A DNA stretch of 64,000 nucleotides from assembly GCA_947479475.1 (NCBI GenBank), contig CANJZW010000004.1, forward strand, positions 32,963-96,962, in the 5' to 3' direction. Made by a program: the position numbers and the translations under genes. Position 1 is the first letter of the stretch. Every line of letters starts with the position of its first letter. The notes beneath the pieces are model-generated. The model saw only the letters and a program-made list of their open reading frames with translations. It was not told where the DNA came from and searched no databases. The DNA comes from Chthoniobacteraceae bacterium (GTDB taxonomy: Bacteria > Verrucomicrobiota > Verrucomicrobiia > Chthoniobacterales > Chthoniobacteraceae). Below, piece by piece: positions 44,896 through 51,782 of the stretch.

Positions 44896-46269
44896 ATGAA
44901 AACCACACTCATCGTTGCCTGCATCATCTTGAAATCAGCGTGGCAGTCTGTGTGCCGGGCAAGTGCAAAAATCCTTCGCAGGCGGTTTTCGCTGCGCTTC
45001 GGTTGGCTTTGCTCGCCTTTATTGTTCCTGCTGCTAGCGCCGTTAGCCGTCTTCGCCCAGGCCAAGCCCGAAGTCGCCAAGGCCATCAAAACCGCAAAAC
45101 GCGCCTGGGAATCAGCACCGGCGGAGAAACAGGCGCTTTGGTTGCAGCAGTGCGAGGCCTTGAAGCACATTGACCTTACGGATGACGCGCCGCGGCAGAT
45201 CGTCATCGCCCAAGGGACGCCGGAGGAGTATCACGCGCATCCGACTACGGCTCTGCTCTCTGACAACAAGACGATGTTCTGCGTCTGGAATATCGGACAC
45301 GGCGGCCACGCCGGACCGGCGGCCCGCAGCGAGGACGGCGGTCTGAACTGGAAGCGCAGCGACGAGACTATGCCGGCCAACTACGTCAACTATCGCAACT
45401 GCCCAAGTCTCTATCGGATCACCGATCCTAAGGGCAATGAACGCCTTTGGGTGTTCGCGGCTTTCACTTCGTCAGGCAAACAGGTGGTTAAGGAAATTCC
45501 CGGTCGATACGAAGGATGGATGCCTCGGGTCGTCAGCGAAGACGACGGTAATACGTGGCGCGAAGTCCCGCCGCTCAGTCCCAAGCCGGATACAAAATTC
45601 GCCAACGTGATGACCTTCTCCAGCATGGTACGGCTGAAGGACGGCAGCACGCTCGGTCTTTATCATCGCGGCGCTTACGGGAAGGACGCCAATCTGCAGG
45701 TGCTCCAAGCCGTGACCCGCGACGGCGGCTTCACGTGGTCCGACCCGGCGATGGTCTGCGACGGCACGAAACTCGACGGCAAGGACCCGTGCGAACCCTA
45801 TGTATTTCGCTCACCAGACGGCGAGGAACTCTGCTGCATCCTGCGCGAGAATAAACGCAGCGGCACAAGCCTTGTCATTTTCAGCCACGACGAGGGTAAA
45901 ACTTGGAGCGCTCCCATCGATACACCGTGGGGCCTCACCGGCGATCGCCACCATGGCGTCCGCCTGCCCGATGGTCGTCTAGTCATTGTCTCCCGCAACA
46001 CCACGCCAAACGCCAAGGACAAAGGCGGCTTCATCGCGTGGGTCGGCACTTACGAGGACATCAAGCAAGGCAAGCCGGGCCAGTATCGCATCAGTCTGCT
46101 GCGCAGCTTCAAGGACGGATTCTACCCCGGCCTGCACTTGCTCCCCGACGGTACCATCGTTGCCACAACCTATGCCACCTACCGCAAAGATGACGGGGGT
46201 TGCTCCATTGTCAGCGTGCGCTTTAAAATGGCTGAAATCGATGCGCTTGCCGCGAAAGACGGGAAATAG
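44896..46269 (+). CDS. Sialidase-fold secreted protein
   Basis: A 457-residue protein closely related to the first propeller of 41554: [43 protein letters not shown] and [19 protein letters not shown]. The N-terminus is long and unusual. A repeat-derived segment (MKTTLIVACIILKSAWQSV) and an arginine-rich stretch come before the hydrophobic signal core (LCSPLLFLLLAPLAVFAQ), so export may be inefficient or the real start may be lost. It is the last gene of the co-directional locus and stands before the stump of a second lyase gene, as 24760 stands before the intact lyase. Confidence 0.82.
   Translation: MKTTLIVACIILKSAWQSVCRASAKILRRRFSLRFGWLCSPLLFLLLAPLAVFAQAKPEVAKAIKTAKRAWESAPAEKQALWLQQCEALKHIDLTDDAPRQIVIAQGTPEEYHAHPTTALLSDNKTMFCVWNIGHGGHAGPAARSEDGGLNWKRSDETMPANYVNYRNCPSLYRITDPKGNERLWVFAAFTSSGKQVVKEIPGRYEGWMPRVVSEDDGNTWREVPPLSPKPDTKFANVMTFSSMVRLKDGSTLGLYHRGAYGKDANLQVLQAVTRDGGFTWSDPAMVCDGTKLDGKDPCEPYVFRSPDGEELCCILRENKRSGTSLVIFSHDEGKTWSAPIDTPWGLTGDRHHGVRLPDGRLVIVSRNTTPNAKDKGGFIAWVGTYEDIKQGKPGQYRISLLRSFKDGFYPGLHLLPDGTIVATTYATYRKDDGGCSIVSVRFKMAEIDALAAKDGK
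44914..44951 (+). repeat. Dispersed 38-base repeat at a gene start, copy 2
   Basis: Second copy of the repeat at 39887-39924, beginning GTTGCCTGCATCATCTTG and ending CAGTCTGT. It again lies six codons into the frame of a secreted protein. Confidence 0.6.
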
Positions 46270-46345
46270 TCAGAGAAGCCAGACTCACGGCCGAGTTTCT
46301 CTGCGGTCGGGAAGATGTGCGTAAAGTACTCAATAGATTCAAGCC

Positions 46346-46498
46346 ATGAGCACCGCCCAAACATTGAAGACCCTGCTCACCGGAGAAACACTCGCCTTGG
46401 CTCCGGGCGCGGTGGATGCGTATGCACTCGCGCAGTTTCTGGGACGTCGGGAAAAATACGCTTTGGGAGCGGATACAGCCCGAGGGTCACCCCCTTAA
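46346..46498 (+). pseudogene. 5' stump of a second isocitrate-lyase-family gene
   Basis: The first 25 codons (46346-46420) encode MSTAQTLKTLLTGETLALAP then GAVDA, which matches the start of the intact lyase at 26367 (MNTTQTLKTLLAGENLVMAP, GAADA) at both protein and DNA level. Similarity stops abruptly at 46420. The frame then runs on for another 25 meaningless codons across the antisense strand of a broken SpmA-like gene to a TAA at 46496. It is the right-hand end of the duplicated gene block and marks a deletion or rearrangement point. Confidence 0.75.
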
Positions 46499-46686
46499 CA
46501 ATTCCGGACAATTCCGCATGCCTCAGAAACCCCAACCAGAGCCCCATGAGCCCGGCAAGCGGGAGTGCCACAGCCATGATGGCATCCCTTGGCGCGGACA
46601 ACGCGCCACTGGACCTCCTCGATGCGGCCCGTGAAGCCGCCAAGAAAGCCGGCCACAGGGAGTCCCAGCCAAAGGGTGTTGAGCAT
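46439..46686 (-). pseudogene. Fragment of a SpmA-like nucleoside-recognition membrane protein
   Basis: Reading leftward from 46686, MLNTLWLGLPVAGFLGG and FTGRIEEV match the start of spore-maturation-protein-A-like (nucleoside recognition/Gate) proteins. After a frame change near 46610 the other frame continues with APRDAIMAVALPLAGLMGLW, LGFLRHAELSGIV and LPKRIFPDVP, again family-like, and then similarity ends about 46439. The rest of the roughly 190-residue protein is missing. With both a frameshift and a truncation it is clearly broken. The join to the lyase stump lies within the 18 bases 46421-46438. Confidence 0.65.
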
Positions 46687-46836
46687 TCGGTTTGGTGCCT
46701 CGGGTAGCCTTCGGAGAAAAGGTAAAGTTTACTCCCCGCCTGTAGCTTGCGTGGATTTGCACGGTTGGGTGTCTTCGAAAGGCGGTTTGGACGTGTGTGA
46801 GGTTAGCGCCTTTAACATGCGAAGGCAGCCCGCTCG

Positions 46837-47256
46837 TCAGGCCTGCCCGGAGGCAAGCCAACTGCAAACGGCCGTGGCGCTCCAGGATGCCGTCCGCGCC
46901 CAATTCGTGAGGACGAGCGCTCCCATGGCTTTTTCGTCACGCGCTTTTTGCAGACGGTTGTGTATTGGAACGGAGAACACAAAAGTCACAGTCCAGGCAA
47001 GGGTGGTAAAAAAACACTCCACAGCCCAGAGCTTGTCTGGGGCAGGGAGCAGGAAAAGACGCCCGGCCACTCCAGCCGTCTGAATCAGAATCAAAGGGGC
47101 GACTATCCAAGTGATCGCTCCTGAATAGCGAGTATGCCAGTGCGAAAAATGGAGGGGATCGATGAACCGAAACGCCGGGTAGATCACCAACTGAACAGTC
47201 CAAAGAACACTAGCAAGGGCTAGGCTGACGGCAGCATGCATGTGGAGAAACCCCAT
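46837..47256 (-). CDS. Small four-helix membrane protein of unknown function
   Basis: A 139-residue protein with four hydrophobic segments: AAVSLALASVLWTVQLVIYP, TWIVAPLILIQTAGVAGRL, ECFFTTLAWTVTFVFSVPIH and a weaker one near WARTASWSATAVCSWL. A histidine-rich loop (FIDPLHFSHWHTRYSG) lies between helices 1 and 2. The pattern resembles uncharacterised DUF1772-like membrane proteins. The C-terminal alanine lies shortly before the broken SpmA-like gene. Function is not known. Confidence 0.6.
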   Translation of the reverse strand: MGFLHMHAAVSLALASVLWTVQLVIYPAFRFIDPLHFSHWHTRYSGAITWIVAPLILIQTAGVAGRLFLLPAPDKLWAVECFFTTLAWTVTFVFSVPIHNRLQKARDEKAMGALVLTNWARTASWSATAVCSWLASGQA

Positions 47257-47298
47257 CGGAACTTAGGCCTTCGTACTGAAAATTACAGGGCTTTCCTG

Positions 47299-47321
47299 CG
47301 GCTGCACGGACCGCGCAGCCG
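47299..47321 (-). terminator. Hairpin downstream of the 47341-47778 gene
   Basis: A perfect 7-bp stem, CGGCTGC and GCAGCCG with a 9-base loop, lies 20 bases beyond the stop of the leftward gene at 47341. No strong U-tract follows, so it is a candidate only. Confidence 0.45.
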
Positions 47322-47340
47322 GGCGTTTGCCTGGGGCAAG

Positions 47341-47778
47341 CTATTGGGGGATGGCCCGCAAGGCGGCCGCTTCGGTCATGTTAATGCGTTCTTCCAAGGA
47401 GGGCTCGATGGAGCGCATTTTTCCGTACAGGGCCTTCAGATAGGCACGCATGGCCTTGTTCGCTGATTCGTCGTTTTTGGATGCGTCCACCTTTACGCGC
47501 AGTTCAGCCACGCGGGTGTCTTCGTAGGCAGCCTTACGCGCAGACGTAAATCGTTCGTCCTCGGACTGAGACGCTTTGTCACCCGGGGTTATTGAGGTCT
47601 TTTCCTTCGTCACTTTGCGTGGCTTGGAACCCTCCTTCGAGGAGGAGTTGCCACTGGACGACTCCGCTGGCCTGGGAGCGGGTTTGGCTTGGGCGGACGA
47701 GGTGGAAGACGTTTCTGCAGCGTGCGTCAGAGTCGCAAGGAGGAGAAAAGTGAAGGCGCTAGATAGGTTTCGGCGCAT
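47341..47778 (-). CDS. Small secreted protein of unknown function
   Basis: The ATG at 47778 starts a signal peptide (MRRNLSSAFTFLLLATLTHA); a longer frame to 47859 adds 27 unlikely residues. The 145-residue product has a serine/lysine-rich low-complexity region (about residues 22-60) and then a charged helical domain (RKAAYEDTRVAELRVKVDAS, KAMRAYLKALYGKMRSIEP). It resembles nothing I can name. Divergent from the repeat-protein gene at 47926. Confidence 0.55.
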   Translation of the reverse strand: MRRNLSSAFTFLLLATLTHAAETSSTSSAQAKPAPRPAESSSGNSSSKEGSKPRKVTKEKTSITPGDKASQSEDERFTSARKAAYEDTRVAELRVKVDASKNDESANKAMRAYLKALYGKMRSIEPSLEERINMTEAAALRAIPQ

Positions 47779-47925
47779 AAGTATTACGGGTTGCAATGAG
47801 TCTCGCAGAGAACTAGGCGAGTGTCGAGTTGGAAGCCGGCGCCTGAGTGCCTCTCGCAAAGTATTTGTCAGGTCGCAGCTGAATTCAAGAGCGCTCGTCT
47901 ACAACTTGCATTTATATTTGACCAC

Positions 47926-48834
47926 ATGCAAAAAGGCGAACATTGTGTTGGTGATTCTAGTCTTATCGTAATCTTTTTAAAAAACGTGAAAAGTCATCTT
48001 CCCCTCAGAGTATTGGTTCTCGCATTGAGTTTCCATGCGGTGTGTTTCGCAGACGATATTTCGGCATCAAAGCCGAATTCTATCGGAAAAAGCACTTCGA
48101 ATGAATTAGCCAAAGGCGCCTCAATTGATCTGACGTCCGAACTGAGCACGCCCTTTCAGATTGCACTCGTGGCGCCGATCCAGTTTGCGAGGTCGGATCG
48201 TTCCGTGGCTGGACTCAGGATTGATATTTTGTTCGGAAAAAATGAAAATACGCGAGGCATTGATGTCGGACTGGTAAATTATACCTCCAACGATTTTGGG
48301 GGTTTAGGGTTTGGATTAGTTAATATTGTGGGCCACGACGCCAAAGGTCTTGATTTTGGGCTAGTAAATTATACCTCCAACGATTTTTGGGGGTTAGGGT
48401 TTGGATCAGTTAACCTTGTGGGCCACGACGGCAAAGGCCTTCAGTGTGGGGCGTTCAATTGGGCCAAAGGTGATTTTGCAGGGATTCAATCTGGTGCGCT
48501 CGTTAGTGTTGCGGAGGGAAGTTATCATGGAATCCAGGGTGCTTTCGTTTCCTCAACGACCGGTGAATTTAAGGGGCTACAGAGTTCTGTAATATCCGCC
48601 ACAAATGGCGAATTTACCGGGTGGCAGAACGGTTGGGTCACCAGTTATTGCGGCGCGAATTTCACAGGGTTCCAATCTTCGGGGCTTGTGAACGTGGTGA
48701 AAGGTACCTGCACTGGTGTTCAGATTGGGCTTATCAATATTGCAGATGAATTGAAGGGCATTCAAATCGGTCTCTTTAATGAAAATGGGAAAGGCCCGAT
48801 CACGCTGTGCCCATTTATTAATATTGGGTTCTGA
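47926..48834 (+). CDS. Secreted glycine-rich repeat protein (LVN/LIN-type surface repeats)
   Basis: The start is uncertain: ATG 47926 gives 302 residues, GTG 47986 would start directly on a good signal peptide (VLVLALSFHAVCFA), and the frame is open back to 47821. From about residue 95 the protein consists of degenerate 15-residue repeats with the pattern G-x-x-x-G-x-V/I-N (VGLVNYTS, FGLVNIVGHDAKGLDF, VQIGLINIADELKGIQ), ending FINIGF. Such GLxxGLVN repeats occur in surface proteins of Leptospira and some other bacteria (LA_2272-like) and probably fold as a beta-solenoid. Base composition is richer in A and T than in neighbouring genes, which suggests transfer. Confidence 0.65.
   Translation: MQKGEHCVGDSSLIVIFLKNVKSHLPLRVLVLALSFHAVCFADDISASKPNSIGKSTSNELAKGASIDLTSELSTPFQIALVAPIQFARSDRSVAGLRIDILFGKNENTRGIDVGLVNYTSNDFGGLGFGLVNIVGHDAKGLDFGLVNYTSNDFWGLGFGSVNLVGHDGKGLQCGAFNWAKGDFAGIQSGALVSVAEGSYHGIQGAFVSSTTGEFKGLQSSVISATNGEFTGWQNGWVTSYCGANFTGFQSSGLVNVVKGTCTGVQIGLINIADELKGIQIGLFNENGKGPITLCPFINIGF
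48271..48450 (+). repeat. Two 90-base direct repeats inside the repeat protein
   Basis: Units 48271-48360 and 48361-48450 both start with CT-G/A-GTAAATTATACC and end with the equivalent of CACGACGCCAAAGG-type sequence; they differ at only a few positions. They encode two nearly identical 30-residue blocks, so the duplication is recent compared with the other, degenerate repeats of the protein. Confidence 0.75.
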
Positions 48835-48961
48835 ACTGCCCAAGGTTTGGTCGTCTCCAATGTGGGGCCTGTGATCTCAAAGGGGTGACGGAGTCGGATT
48901 TTTTGTGTTATCGGGTGGCCATTTGTGGCGCAAGCGTAGGGTGTGTGGAACTCCACCTCCG

Positions 48962-49019
48962 GGTCCTACGGACCGTATTAGACGGAGCCTGTGCCTTGGG
49001 GCGTGGCGACAGGGCTCCT
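48962..49019. terminator. Hairpins between convergent genes
   Basis: Two inverted repeats lie in the 205-base gap between the convergent genes ending at 48834 and 49040. One is GGTCC/GGACC with a 3-base loop at 48962-48974; the other is GGAGCC-TGT/ACAG-GGCTCC at 48984-49018, with a one-base bulge. They are candidates for a two-way terminator; no U-tract is evident. Confidence 0.35.
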
Positions 49020-49039
49020 TCCCTACGGTCAGCGGTTGC

Positions 49040-51340
49040 TCAAAACTGGAGCAAACGGCGGGCCTCCTCCAGAAGCCACTCCGGTTTGTCAAAGGGGCGG
49101 AAAGAAATATCCTGCCACCGCACCCTTTGGTTGGCGTCCAGTAGGAAAATCCCGTGCAAGGGTTGGTTTTCGAAATCGTCATAGGCGCCGTAGGCCTTGA
49201 ACGTGTTCAATTCGGGGTCGGCCACGATGGGAAAGGGGAATCCGCCCTCAGCCTTGGCTTTTTCCATGGTCCGGCCCAGATCAGAAGGGGCGTCGGTGCT
49301 CACGGCAACAATGGGGATTTTTGAGGCGCTGAACTTCTGCGTGAAAGGGGCGAAGGCGTTGAGTTGCTCGATGCAGTGCAGGCAGCCACTTCCCAAATAG
49401 AAAACAACGAGTACGGGCCCGCCTTTGAAACTCGCTAGAGAGAGTTTTTGGCCGTTTTCCAGTGGCAGATTCCATTGGGGAGCAGGCTCTGGGCTCCAAT
49501 GAAAGGGGCCCAGGGAATCCAATGGCGGGCGCAACCCTGAGTCTGCCGGGGTGGATTGCGGGGGTCTCCAGTCATTTTGAAAACCAGCGGCGAGGGCCAG
49601 CGGGGTAAGGCGATCCAGGATGGGTAGTGAAGAATCTGCGCCGGTGGCGGCTTCCCGCACTTTTTGGAATGCTTTTTTTGCCTCATCAGACTTGCCACGT
49701 TTCCAAAGGATTTCTGCCAGAACCGCGGCGGGAAACAAACGGCCCGGCTCTTTTTCGGCGGTTTCCCTGGCGAGTTTTTCAGCCTCTTCCCCGCGGGACA
49801 GCGCATACAGAAGGAGGGCCTTGCGCGAGGGGTGGAGTTCTGTCGCGCCTTTCAGGAAAAACTCCGCGTCTGGGGGGGTGTTTTTGGCGAGGGCTTCAAA
49901 CAGGCGGCCCTCAGCAAGAAGGGCCCGGCAGCGCTCCACCCCGGCTTTGCGCTGTTGCAAGACTTCCAGTGCCGCCTTGGAGAGGTCGGTTCCTGACTTG
50001 CCGGCGGCGAGGGCCTTGGCTTCGGCATCATCCGCCGCCTCGACACGCTCGCGCGCGGCTTGGTCGAGGGCGCTTTGGATCGCGCCAAGTTTTTCGGCTC
50101 CTTGCTCCAGGTTGCCTTTGGCGAAATAGGCGCCGGCAAGAAGACGCAGGCGGCCAGCCTCGCTCACTGGGTCTGTCTGTTTGCCAAGGGAGGGTGTATC
50201 GGCCAGTTGGAGGGCTTGGTCCCACAGTTCAAAGGTCAGCAATAATTCCACGAGCCTTTTGACCCCCATGGCGTTGCTTGAATTTCCGTCGACTATTTTT
50301 GTCCGGCCGATCACCTCTGTTTTTGGGGCAAGCCGGGGCAGTTCGATCATGTTTTTGGCAAGGGAGACCGCTTTTTTGGTCTGGCCGATAAAGCCAAGCG
50401 TTTCAACCAACCAGTCGTTGTTGTGGGCGTAGTTGTGGATTTGATCGGGCATCAGTCGCCGGAGGTGCATCCAGGAGTGGTCTGTTCTGGCGGAGGCCTC
50501 CTGCTGCCAGGCGGCATCGGCGAAGCGTTGGAGACGGGAAAAGGTGTGGCCCGGCATGTGCCAGAGATGCGCCGCGCCCGGCCCGCTTTGGCCGCACACG
50601 GTCGCTGAACTGAGTGCATATTTGTCGTTTTGATAGTTCCAGAGATGAATCCGCAAATGATGCGCTCCCGGGTGCATCGGCGCGACTCTGAGCACGTCGC
50701 GAAGCAGAGCGTCGACTGCGGCGAAACTTTCGATGGGGATGCCGTGGGAGCTGTTCTCCCAGAGTTGGAGGGCCAGCCACACCTTTGCCTCCGCGTCTTC
50801 CGGTGCGTCCATGACCAGGTTTTCCAGCGCTTTCACGAGGGCGCGCCTTCGTGCGGGTTCGTCTGGTTTCTCCGCAAAATAGGCGCTGTAGGCGTCGATC
50901 CACAGGCACTCGCGTGCGCCAGCGCTTTGCTTTGATGCCAACGCTTTGGCGATCAGTTCCCGGGCGCGCTTGGCATTATGTCGATTGGCCACGGCCATTC
51001 CCCAGTGGGCCATGGCGCAGACTGGATCAAGTTTCAGCACCTGCCGGAAGGAGCGTTCGGCTTCAAAAAAAGCAAAGGCATGCAGCTGCGCAACGCCCTG
51101 CTGGAAAAACGCCAGCGCCTCCGTGTTCGTTGAACTCACCGGAAAGGAGACGCGTCCCACCTGAGCTTCACCCAAGAGCAGGGCGGCCTGCCTTGGGCCC
51201 TCGTCAAAGGCTTCGCCGTGGATGGATTTACCGTGGCCCCGGGAATCGTCCCCCAGAGAAGATCCGCACCCCAGCGACAAGAGGGCCAAAAGACGGCATG
51301 CCAGCCCAAGGGGCGTATTGCGGCGAAAGCGGTAGTACAT
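49040..51340 (-). CDS. TPR-repeat protein fused to a C-terminal peroxiredoxin/thioredoxin-like domain
   Basis: A 766-residue exported protein (leader LACRLLALLSLGCGSSLG, possibly a lipoprotein). Residues about 60-560 are helical TPR repeats (FFQQGVAQLHAFAFFEAERS, FRQVLKLDPVCAMAHWGMA, HPGAHHLRIHLWNY). A proline-rich stretch leads to an AhpC/TSA-type domain at about 625-766: KLSLASFKGGPVLVVFYLG, active-site Cys653-Leu-His-Cys656, IPIVAVSTDAPSDLG and FPIVADPELNTFKAYGAY. CLHC is a redox pair like that of thiol-disulfide enzymes. The combination suggests a periplasmic protein that docks partners through TPRs and reduces or oxidises them. Two N-terminal histidine-rich motifs (HLWHMPGH, NYAHNND) also occur in TPR proteins of this group. 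Confidence 0.8.
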   Translation of the reverse strand: MYYRFRRNTPLGLACRLLALLSLGCGSSLGDDSRGHGKSIHGEAFDEGPRQAALLLGEAQVGRVSFPVSSTNTEALAFFQQGVAQLHAFAFFEAERSFRQVLKLDPVCAMAHWGMAVANRHNAKRARELIAKALASKQSAGARECLWIDAYSAYFAEKPDEPARRRALVKALENLVMDAPEDAEAKVWLALQLWENSSHGIPIESFAAVDALLRDVLRVAPMHPGAHHLRIHLWNYQNDKYALSSATVCGQSGPGAAHLWHMPGHTFSRLQRFADAAWQQEASARTDHSWMHLRRLMPDQIHNYAHNNDWLVETLGFIGQTKKAVSLAKNMIELPRLAPKTEVIGRTKIVDGNSSNAMGVKRLVELLLTFELWDQALQLADTPSLGKQTDPVSEAGRLRLLAGAYFAKGNLEQGAEKLGAIQSALDQAARERVEAADDAEAKALAAGKSGTDLSKAALEVLQQRKAGVERCRALLAEGRLFEALAKNTPPDAEFFLKGATELHPSRKALLLYALSRGEEAEKLARETAEKEPGRLFPAAVLAEILWKRGKSDEAKKAFQKVREAATGADSSLPILDRLTPLALAAGFQNDWRPPQSTPADSGLRPPLDSLGPFHWSPEPAPQWNLPLENGQKLSLASFKGGPVLVVFYLGSGCLHCIEQLNAFAPFTQKFSASKIPIVAVSTDAPSDLGRTMEKAKAEGGFPFPIVADPELNTFKAYGAYDDFENQPLHGIFLLDANQRVRWQDISFRPFDKPEWLLEEARRLLQF

Positions 51341-51631
51341 AGGTTCGGGGGATCAGGATTCTCCTTTGGCCGCCGCCGGTGCAGTTGTCAGCGTTGGCGG
51401 GGGGGCGCAAGTCCCAGGCAATTTTGATTTAGCCCCCGCCGAGCTTTCGAGTAAAGCAATCCACGGATAGAACTGCCATCGGCGCCTGGCCATCTCGGTT
51501 TGGATTTTTGTAGGGCTTTGGCGGACTGGCGCTCGATCCGGTGTCGGTATGTTGAGATGGAAGGGCTCGGCGGAGATGCGCAATGCGCGAGCTGGGTGAT
51601 TTGCCCTTTGTTTTTCGCCCCATTTTCGCGG

Positions 51632-51663
51632 TTAGCGCGCGGTACTATTTCGGGGCGCGCTAA
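51632..51663. repeat. Perfect 9-bp inverted repeat
   Basis: Arms TTAGCGCGC and GCGCGCTAA are perfect and separated by 14 bases. Size and symmetry would suit a regulator-binding site or an RNA hairpin. It lies about 290 bases upstream of the TPR-peroxiredoxin start. Confidence 0.5.
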
Positions 51664-51750
51664 AATAGATTCCGTTCTGAGCTTCACCGCTCCACTCCGC
51701 ACCCCCGGTTCTGCTCTGGGTGCGTGGCGTTGAGCGCAAAATGAGAGCCA

Positions 51751-51773
51751 GCGGGCCCTGAGTGGGAGCCCGC
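51751..51773 (-). terminator. Terminator-like hairpin after aldose 1-epimerase
   Basis: On the minus strand, GCGGGC and GCCCGC form a 6-bp stem about ten bases beyond the stop at 51783, and CTCATTTT follows shortly after. It is a reasonable factor-independent terminator for the epimerase gene. Confidence 0.55.
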
Positions 51774-51782
51774 CTGCAGTAA

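Larger units (their letters stand above)
51341..51782. other. Gene-free spacer with a perfect inverted repeat and a terminator
   Basis: No coding frame in this 442-base gap looks real. It should hold the promoter of the leftward TPR gene. Two structures described separately lie inside it: an inverted repeat at 51632-51663 and a terminator-like hairpin at 51751-51773. Confidence 0.5.

Noticed and set aside
48271..48450. Repeats resembling a CRISPR array.
   Set aside because: The two 90-base units are adjacent, without spacers, and lie in frame inside a repeat protein gene.
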